From positions 4,526,001-4,590,000 of the forward strand of contig NZ_WNWM01000002.1 in the NCBI RefSeq assembly GCF_009727155.1: a DNA stretch of 64,000 nt. The letters are read 5' to 3'. Positions 58,300 through 64,000 of this stretch are shown one piece after another (the first letter of the stretch is position 1; every line of letters begins with the position of its first letter). The notes under the pieces are model-generated. The model had not been told where the DNA came from. It did no database searches and was given only the letters and a program-made list of their open reading frames with translations. Source of the stretch: Pseudoduganella dura. Lineage in GTDB: Bacteria; Pseudomonadota; Gammaproteobacteria; Burkholderiales; Burkholderiaceae_D. A program made the translations under genes and the position numbers.

Positions 58300-60579
58300 T
58301 TATCCCCGCTCGCGCGAAACCCGGTTCACGCCGGTAACCTTCCGCACATTGCGCAGCAGCCCGGCCAGGTGCACCCGGTCCTTGACCTGGATGGTGAAAC
58401 GCAGCTGGTGCAGTACGTGGTCGTTGTCCTCGTCCATGCCGACGAACGTGATGTTGCCGTCGGATTCGCCGATTTCGGCGGCCACGCGGGCCAGGATGCC
58501 TTTTTCGTTGTTGATCAGCAGGCGGATGCGGCTGTCGAAGCGACGGTTCAGTTCCGTGCCCCACTTGACCGCGATCCAGCGCTCCGGCTCCTTCTGCCGC
58601 TGGCGCCGCGCCACGCTGCAATCGGACGTGTGCACCTGCAGCCCCTGGTCGCGCCGCAACTGGCCAACGATCTGGTCGCCCGGGATCGGCAGGCAGCATG
58701 GCGCCAGCTGCACGGACACGCCTTCACTGCCGTAGATCGTCACGGGATCGAGGTCGGCGGCCGAGTTGTGGTCGATCGGCACCGAGGCCGATTCGCCGCC
58801 CATCAGGCCGAAGATGTGCCGCGCGACGAGCGCCGCCATCCGCTTGCCGATGCCGATGTCGGCATGCAGTTCGTCCATCGACTTCGCCGACGATTCGTTC
58901 AGCAGCCGTTCCACCAGCGGTTCCGGCACATCCGGCGAGATGCTGATCGCCGCCAGCGCCTGCTGCAGCAGTTGCCGTCCGAGGCCGATGGATTCGGGCA
59001 GGTTGATGGTGCGCAGGTGATGCCGGATCGCCGAGCGCGCCTTGCCGGTGCGTACGAAACTCAGCCAGCTCGGGCTCGGCCGCGAATCGCTGTCCGTCAC
59101 GATCTCGACGATGTCGCCGTTGCGAAGCTCGGTGCGCAGCGGGGCGGGTTCGCCGTTGATCGTCACCGATACCGTGTGGTCGCCAATGCCGGTGTGGATC
59201 GCATACGCGAAATCGATCGGCGTGGCGCCGCGCGGCATGGCGATGATCTTCGACTTCGGCGTGAACACGTACACCGAGTCGGGGAACAGGTCGACCTTCA
59301 CGTGTTCCAGGAACTCGGCCGAGTCGCCGGTCTGCTGCTGGATGTCGAGCAGCGACTGCAGCCACGCGTGGGTGCGCTGCTGCATGTCGGTCATGTTGGC
59401 ATCGCTGTTCTTGTACAGCCAGTGCGCCGCCACGCCCGATTCGGCGGTGCGGTGCATTTCCTGCGTGCGGATCTGGAACTCGACCGGCGTGCCGTACGGG
59501 CCGATCAGCGTGGTATGCAGCGACTGGTAGCCGTTCAGCTTGCGGATCGCGATGTAATCCTTGAACTTGCCCGGCATCGGCTTGTACAGCGAATGCAGCG
59601 TGCCCAGCGCCACGTAGCAGTTCGGGAAACTGTCGACGACGACGCGGAAGCCATACACGTCGAGCACCTGTGAAAAAGTGAGCTGCTTCGTGCGCATCTT
59701 GTTGTAGATGCCGTACAGCGTCTTTTCGCGGCCATACACTTCGGCGTGGATGCCGGCCATGCCGAGCGTGTTCTTGACCGAGTCGAGGATCTTGCCGACC
59801 ACTTCGCGCCGGTTGCCCCGCGCGGCTTTGACGGCCTTGGCCAGCACGTTGTAGCGCAGCGGGTGCAGGTGCGAGAACGACAGGTCCTGCAGCTCGCGGT
59901 AGATGTTGTTCAGGCCGAGCCGGTGCGCGATCGGCACGTACACTTCCATCGTTTCCTTGGCGATGCGCTGCTTCTTGGCCGGCGCCATCACGTCGAGCGT
60001 GCGCATGTTGTGCAGACGATCGGCCAGCTTGATCAGGATGACGCGCACGTCGGACGCCATCGCCAGCAGCATCTTGCGGAAGTTCTCCGCCTGCGCCTCG
60101 ATCTGGCTCTGGAACTCGATCTTTTCCAGCTTGGACAGGCCGTCGACCAGTTGCGCGACCGGCGCGCCAAAGCGCTCGATCAGCTCTTCCTTCTTGACGT
60201 CCTGGTCTTCCATCACGTCGTGCAGCAGCGCCGCCATCAGTGCCTGGGCGTCGAGCTTCCAGTCGGCGCAGATCTCGGCCACGGCGATCGGGTGCGAAAT
60301 ATAGGGCTCGCCCGATTTGCGCACCTGGCCCAGGTGCATCTCGTCCGAGAACCGGTAGGCTTCCTTGACCTTTTTCAGGTCGGCCTCGGTCATGTACTCG
60401 GCAAGCTTTTCAGTCAGGTGGCTGATGGTTGCCACGCCCGCGGGAATCATGGGAGCGGCGAGAGGGGAGGTGGAAATGGCGGGAGACTGGGCGGCATCGC
60501 CGTCCGGCCGGGCGGCCGAACGGCGCCCTCGCGAAACGGGGCGTTCAGTGATGCCGGATTCGGTGGAATTCAGGTTCAT
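58300..60579 (-). CDS. spoT: Bifunctional (p)ppGpp synthetase/hydrolase SpoT
   Basis: This 759-residue protein makes and degrades the alarmone (p)ppGpp in the stringent response. The HD hydrolase domain (about residues 60-215) has YISHPIAVAEI and ALLHDVMEDQ. The synthetase domain (about 250-365) contains YGREKTLYGIYNKMRTK and KDYIAIRKLNGYQSLHTTL. A TGS domain follows (VFTPKSKIIAMPRGATPIDF), then a helical region and a C-terminal ACT domain. Both catalytic domains look intact. I start at ATG 60579 (MNLNSTES); a TTG seven codons earlier is less likely. It is downstream of rpoZ, the order known from E. coli. Confidence 0.95.
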   Translation of the reverse strand: MNLNSTESGITERPVSRGRRSAARPDGDAAQSPAISTSPLAAPMIPAGVATISHLTEKLAEYMTEADLKKVKEAYRFSDEMHLGQVRKSGEPYISHPIAVAEICADWKLDAQALMAALLHDVMEDQDVKKEELIERFGAPVAQLVDGLSKLEKIEFQSQIEAQAENFRKMLLAMASDVRVILIKLADRLHNMRTLDVMAPAKKQRIAKETMEVYVPIAHRLGLNNIYRELQDLSFSHLHPLRYNVLAKAVKAARGNRREVVGKILDSVKNTLGMAGIHAEVYGREKTLYGIYNKMRTKQLTFSQVLDVYGFRVVVDSFPNCYVALGTLHSLYKPMPGKFKDYIAIRKLNGYQSLHTTLIGPYGTPVEFQIRTQEMHRTAESGVAAHWLYKNSDANMTDMQQRTHAWLQSLLDIQQQTGDSAEFLEHVKVDLFPDSVYVFTPKSKIIAMPRGATPIDFAYAIHTGIGDHTVSVTINGEPAPLRTELRNGDIVEIVTDSDSRPSPSWLSFVRTGKARSAIRHHLRTINLPESIGLGRQLLQQALAAISISPDVPEPLVERLLNESSAKSMDELHADIGIGKRMAALVARHIFGLMGGESASVPIDHNSAADLDPVTIYGSEGVSVQLAPCCLPIPGDQIVGQLRRDQGLQVHTSDCSVARRQRQKEPERWIAVKWGTELNRRFDSRIRLLINNEKGILARVAAEIGESDGNITFVGMDEDNDHVLHQLRFTIQVKDRVHLAGLLRNVRKVTGVNRVSRERG

Positions 60580-60642
60580 GGTGTTCGCAGTGTAATTCAA
60601 CTGAAGAACCTGTGGCGGTGCGGTGAATCCGGAGCATCAAAA

Positions 60643-60846
60643 TTACATCGGAACCTTCTTGAGCATTTCGATGCCGACCTTGCCGGCAGCGATCTCGCGC
60701 AGTGCCAGCACGGTCGGCTTGTCCTTGGCATCCACCTTCGGGGTGTGGCCTTGCAGCAGCTGGCGGGCGCGGTAGGTGGCGGCCAGGGTCAGCTGAAAGC
60801 GGTTCGGCACATGTTGCAGGCAATCTTCGATCGTAATACGGGCCAT
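60643..60846 (-). CDS. rpoZ: RNA polymerase omega subunit
   Basis: This 67-residue protein helps fold and hold the beta-prime subunit of RNA polymerase and carries a ppGpp binding site. The start [20 protein letters not shown] is the family signature, followed by [14 protein letters not shown] and [15 protein letters not shown]. An AGGAG ribosome-binding site precedes ATG 60846. It lies between gmk and spoT, the classical order. The protein is short but within the range for betaproteobacteria. Confidence 0.95.
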   Translation of the reverse strand: MARITIEDCLQHVPNRFQLTLAATYRARQLLQGHTPKVDAKDKPTVLALREIAAGKVGIEMLKKVPM

Positions 60847-61016
60847 GGTAACTCCTGGGCAGAAATCTGAAAAATAAAAGGGGATAAAACGGCATTTCAA
60901 AACAGGAAATGCGGTTCAGCCTTGCGGTTCAGTCACAAGATAACGTCGCGAATTGGATCCCGGATCGGGTTCCGAATCAGGTCCAAATTCGCGAATTCAG
61001 CCATGTGACCGCGACT

Positions 61017-61658
61017 TCAGTCATGCAGTTCGGCGTGAATGCCCAATTGGGCAAACAGCGATGCATTGCGTGCCGCCTGCTGCGCAAACCGGCATCGGGC
61101 CGATCGGACGATCGCAGTCAGTTCGGACAAGGCGACGGGAAACTCTTCATTGATAATAACATACTCGAACTCGGGCGCGTGGGCGATTTCGCCGCCCGCC
61201 GCCAGCAGCCGGCGCGTGATCACGTGCGGCTCGTCCTGCCCGCGCTTGTGCAGCCGTTCTTCCAGTGCCGCGATCGATGGCGGCAAAATAAAGATGCCGG
61301 CCGCCTGCGGGAACTGTTTTTTGACCTGGCGGGCGCCCTGCCAGTCGATTTCCAGCAGGATGTCCGTGCCGGCGCGCATCTGCTCGGCGACGAACAGGCG
61401 CGACGTGCCATAGTAATTGCCGTGCACTTCGGCCCACTCCAGGAACTCGCCGGCATCGACGCGTGCCGTGAAATCCTCGACCGTCGTGAAGAAATATTCG
61501 CGGCCATGTTCCTCGCCCGGACGCGGCGGGCGCGTGGTGGTGGAGATCGACAGCTTGATTGCCGGCTCCTGCGCCAGCAGCGCATTGACCAGCGTGGACT
61601 TGCCGGCACCGGAAGGGGCCGCAACCATGAACAGGCTGCCGGAGAAGTGTTGGTTCAT
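61017..61658 (-). CDS. gmk: Guanylate kinase
   Basis: This 213-residue cytosolic enzyme phosphorylates GMP to GDP. The P-loop is [15 protein letters not shown] near residues 13-27. The GMP-binding region contains [18 protein letters not shown], with the conserved Arg, Glu and Tyr, and [19 protein letters not shown] is typical of the lid/core region. Length is normal. It lies 102 bp after yicC and 170 bp before rpoZ; the 170 bp gap contains no gene that I can see. Confidence 0.96.
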   Translation of the reverse strand: MNQHFSGSLFMVAAPSGAGKSTLVNALLAQEPAIKLSISTTTRPPRPGEEHGREYFFTTVEDFTARVDAGEFLEWAEVHGNYYGTSRLFVAEQMRAGTDILLEIDWQGARQVKKQFPQAAGIFILPPSIAALEERLHKRGQDEPHVITRRLLAAGGEIAHAPEFEYVIINEEFPVALSELTAIVRSARCRFAQQAARNASLFAQLGIHAELHD

Positions 61659-61760
61659 TTCAATCTCGCTTCGCGGGCGCGTGGCCCGAACGGGTACAAA
61701 ACGCGTATTTTACCAAGAGCAACCGATTTTGCACGCCCCCGCGTGATCGATAGTGACCGG

Positions 61761-62666
61761 TTACTCCAGGTTCTGTACCTGTTCGCGCATCTGCTCGATC
61801 AGCAGCTTCAGTTCCATCGAAGCGTCCGCCAGTTCCTTGACCGACGCCTTGGCGCCCAGCGTATTGGCTTCGCGGTTCAGTTCCTGCATCATGAAATCGA
61901 GGCGCTTGCCGACCTGGCCGCCCTTTTTCAGGATATGGCGGGTTTCCGACAGGTGCGCCGACAGCCGGCCCAGCTCCTCGGCCACGTCGATGCGGATGCC
62001 GTACAGGATCACTTCCTGGCGGATGCGTTCCATCGCATCCTGGCGCGACAGCGCGGCGTTCGATCCCTGCGATGCCAGGCCCAGCGCTTCCTGCATGCGC
62101 TCGATCGCCTTCTGCTGGAACGCGGCCACGACTTGCGGGATCAGCGGCGTGATGCGCCTGACGATGGCCTCCATGGCCTCGATGCGCGAAACCAGCATGG
62201 CCTCGAGCGCGGCGCCTTCGCGCTGGCGGCTGGTGACGAACGCCCCGGTGGTCTTGGCCATCAGCGTGGCCACGTCGGCCTGCAGCGTTTCCTGGCCGAT
62301 CTGCGCTTCCTCGACCACGCCGGGCCAGCGCAGCAATTCCGCCACGGACATCGCATGCGCGCCGCTGAAATGCGCGGTCACCTCGTTCTGCAGGCGGGCA
62401 AGTTCATTGAGCAGGGGGATATTCAGCGCCTGGGTACCCGCGCCAGCGGCCTTGCGGCCGAAACTCAACCGGATTTCCACCTTGCCGCGCGTGATGGCGG
62501 CCATGATCGCGGCCCGCAGGTCGGGTTCCAACGCCCGGAGGTCATCATTGATGCGGAATTGAAGGTCGAGAAAACGGGAATTGACACTCTTGATTTCAAT
62601 GGTCAGAGTTCCCGCCGCGCTTTCGCTGGTGGCAACCGCGTAGCCCGTCATGCTGGAAATGCTCAA
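61761..62666 (-). CDS. yicC: YicC family endoribonuclease
   Basis: This 301-residue cytoplasmic protein belongs to the YicC/YloC family, shown in E. coli to be an RNase that helps degrade small RNAs. The start SSMTGYAVATSESAAG and the segment EIKSVNSRFLDLQFRINDDL are the family signature, and the DUF1732 C-terminus has LDFMMQELNREANTLGAKAS. I use TTG 62666 because conserved residues precede the next start (ATG 62651) and GGGG lies seven bases upstream; the ATG is a real alternative. It is the first gene of yicC-gmk-rpoZ-spoT and is divergent from a protein kinase gene. Confidence 0.92.
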   Translation of the reverse strand: MSISSMTGYAVATSESAAGTLTIEIKSVNSRFLDLQFRINDDLRALEPDLRAAIMAAITRGKVEIRLSFGRKAAGAGTQALNIPLLNELARLQNEVTAHFSGAHAMSVAELLRWPGVVEEAQIGQETLQADVATLMAKTTGAFVTSRQREGAALEAMLVSRIEAMEAIVRRITPLIPQVVAAFQQKAIERMQEALGLASQGSNAALSRQDAMERIRQEVILYGIRIDVAEELGRLSAHLSETRHILKKGGQVGKRLDFMMQELNREANTLGAKASVKELADASMELKLLIEQMREQVQNLE

Positions 62667-62751
62667 TGGATATCCCCGATTTTATCTTTACAATGCTTCG
62701 TTTTGTCCACACAATCCGGTCTCAGTTGCGTTAGTTGAGGCGAAGAAACGC

Positions 62752-63729
62752 ATGGTTGCGAACGTACCGTTACCGGATGGGTTGGAGCTGGCTGGATACC
62801 GCATTGTAAAGAAAATTGCGTCCGGCGGGTTCAGTATCGTCTACCTCGCCTATGACACGGAAGGCAATGCGGTCGCCATCAAGGAGTATTTACCAAGCGC
62901 ATTGGCATTGCGTCAAGAGGGAGAATTGGCGCCAAGCGTTTCTGCTGCCAATCTGCCCGTGTTCCGCATCGGCCTGAAATGCTTTTTCGAAGAAGGCCGC
63001 ACGCTCGCCAGGATTGCCCATCCAAACGTGGTGCGGGTCCTGAACTTCTTCCGGGCCCACGATACCGTGTACATGGTCATGGCTTATGAATCCGGCCATA
63101 CGCTGCAGGACCATATATCGCACCAGCGGGCCAAGGGCGGCAGGATCGGCGAGGCATTCATCCGCCAGGTTTTTATCCAGGTATTGAAGGGATTGCGCGA
63201 AGTGCATGCGAACGGGTTGCTGCACCTCGATTTAAAACCGGCCAATATCTACCTGCGTACCGACGGCACGCCGATGCTGCTCGATTTCGGCGCGGCGCGG
63301 CAGATCATCAACAGCGGGGCGCTGACACTGATGCCGATGTTTACGCCGGGCTTTGCCGCCCCCGAGCTCACCGTCAAGACTTCGCCGCTGGGGCCGTGGA
63401 CCGACGCCTATGGCATCGGCGCGGCCATGTTCGCCTGCATGGCGGGCGCGCCGCCGCAGCCGGCCCAGGAGCGCCGCAACGCCGACAGGATGGATGAACA
63501 TTACGGCAAGCTGGCGGAGCGTTATTCTCCCGAGCTGTTGCAGCTGGTGCGTTGGGCGCTGACGAGCGATCCGCTGGCGCGGCCGCAAAGCCTGTTCGAA
63601 CTGCAGAAAGCATTGCAGACGCCGCCCGCGCCGCCGCCGCCGGCAGGCCCGTTCGCGCGGCTGCGCACGCTGGCGCGGCGCCTGCGGCCGGCGCGAGGCG
63701 CCGAAGCATCCGACACTCTGCAGCACTAG
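62752..63729 (+). CDS. Serine/threonine protein kinase (non-RD type)
   Basis: This 325-residue protein is a Hanks-type kinase. The Gly-rich loop is IASGGFSIVY, the ATP-binding Lys is Lys44 in VAIKEYLP, the catalytic loop is HLDLKPAN with Asp160, and the metal-binding DFG is at 178-180. The Arg usually before the catalytic Asp is Leu here, a non-RD kinase. An APE-like motif follows at FAAPELT. A Pro-rich and then Arg-rich tail ends the protein with no transmembrane helix. A PP2C phosphatase gene starts 5 bp later, so the two form a kinase-phosphatase pair. Targets are unknown. Confidence 0.9.
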   Translation: MVANVPLPDGLELAGYRIVKKIASGGFSIVYLAYDTEGNAVAIKEYLPSALALRQEGELAPSVSAANLPVFRIGLKCFFEEGRTLARIAHPNVVRVLNFFRAHDTVYMVMAYESGHTLQDHISHQRAKGGRIGEAFIRQVFIQVLKGLREVHANGLLHLDLKPANIYLRTDGTPMLLDFGAARQIINSGALTLMPMFTPGFAAPELTVKTSPLGPWTDAYGIGAAMFACMAGAPPQPAQERRNADRMDEHYGKLAERYSPELLQLVRWALTSDPLARPQSLFELQKALQTPPAPPPPAGPFARLRTLARRLRPARGAEASDTLQH

Positions 63730-63734
63730 ATACC

Positions 63735-64000
63735 ATGCGATTCTCCGTCTACCAGGAAAGCCACATCGGCGCCCGCCGGATGAACCAGGACCGGATGGGC
63801 TACAGCTTCACGCGCGATGCGCTGCTGCTGGTGCTGGCCGACGGCATGGGCGGCCACCCGCGCGGCGAAGTGGCCGCCACCATTGCGTTGCAGACCATTT
63901 CCGCGCTGTTCCAGCAGCAGGCCGACCCGTACGTGAAGGGCCCCGAGCGCTTCCTGGAAGACGCGTGCCACGCGGCGCACCGCGAGATCCACCGCCACGC
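63735..64000 (+). CDS. PP2C-family serine/threonine phosphatase, N-terminal part (runs off right edge)
   Basis: The first 88 residues of a metal-dependent phosphatase are present. The PP2C signature is clear: GARRMNQDRMGYS with the first metal-binding Asp, and LLLVLADGMGGHPRGEVAAT with the second. It starts 5 bp after the kinase gene and would oppose it. The rest of the catalytic domain is outside the window, so intactness cannot be judged. Confidence 0.88.
   Translation, partial: MRFSVYQESHIGARRMNQDRMGYSFTRDALLLVLADGMGGHPRGEVAATIALQTISALFQQQADPYVKGPERFLEDACHAAHREIHRH

Noticed and set aside
1..64000. CRISPR array, tRNA or rRNA gene, prophage or defence island
   Set aside because: I saw no regularly spaced repeats of the CRISPR type, no tRNA- or rRNA-like sequence and no phage or defence genes; the repeats present are hairpins, a tandem duplication and IS ends.

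Overview
The window is high-GC DNA from a motile Gram-negative bacterium. Gene content and order point to a betaproteobacterium of the Oxalobacteraceae (Massilia / Duganella / Pseudoduganella type). This placement is an inference from family knowledge: the rne-rluC-HAD-Rieske-sppA block, the yicC-gmk-rpoZ-spoT block with greB nearby, and one very large contiguous polar-type flagellar locus. No database search was run.

Layout. (1) 1-5.8 kb is housekeeping: the start of RNase E (leftward), then rightward rluC, a HAD phosphatase, a Rieske protein and sppA. After these come a candidate small RNA with its own promoter and terminator, a small hypothetical gene, and an rsuA-family pseudouridine synthase. 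(2) 6.1-14.2 kb, rightward: flhB-flhA-flhF-flhG-fliA-motC-motD, i.e. export gate, polar placement, sigma-28 and a MotC/MotD-type stator. (3) 14.2-15.6 kb: an IS4-family insertion sequence sitting in the arm of a 50-bp palindrome. (4) 15.7-17.3 kb, leftward: flgA-flgM-flgN. (5) 17.4-28.4 kb, rightward: flgB through flgL (rod, hook, rings, hook-filament junction). (6) 28.5-40.0 kb, leftward: fliF-G-H-I-J-K-L-M-N-O-P-Q-R (basal body, export ATPase, C-ring, gate). (7) 40.3-52.7 kb: fliE rightward, then a leftward set read as three flagellin genes, flaG, fliD, fliS, fliT, a second FliK-like gene, an FlhB C-domain-like gene and the PilZ brake gene ycgR. (8) 52.9-64 kb: a diguanylate cyclase, a NarL-type response regulator with its PAS histidine kinase, greB, a RAYT gene bracketed by inverted REP-type repeats, spoT-rpoZ-gmk-yicC (leftward), and a Ser/Thr kinase with the start of a PP2C phosphatase at the right edge.

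How it works together. Early and middle genes build the hook-basal body. FlgM holds sigma-28 (FliA) until it is exported, and then late genes switch on. I can read sigma-28 type promoters (TAAAGTTT-like, 11 bp, GCCGATAA-like) upstream of flgM, flgK, fliD and all three flagellin genes, which fits that scheme. YcgR and the neighbouring diguanylate cyclase suggest c-di-GMP control of motility. No chemotaxis genes and no flagellar master regulator (flhDC or fleQ type) are present in the window.

Non-genic structure is the least ordinary part. It includes two families of dispersed palindromic repeats (one bracketing the RAYT gene), the IS inserted in a palindrome, a perfect 70-bp tandem duplication, and a candidate ~180-nt RNA. 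I did not find a convincing unknown multi-gene defence or metabolic system; most of the window is a well-known flagellar locus with some unusual members.
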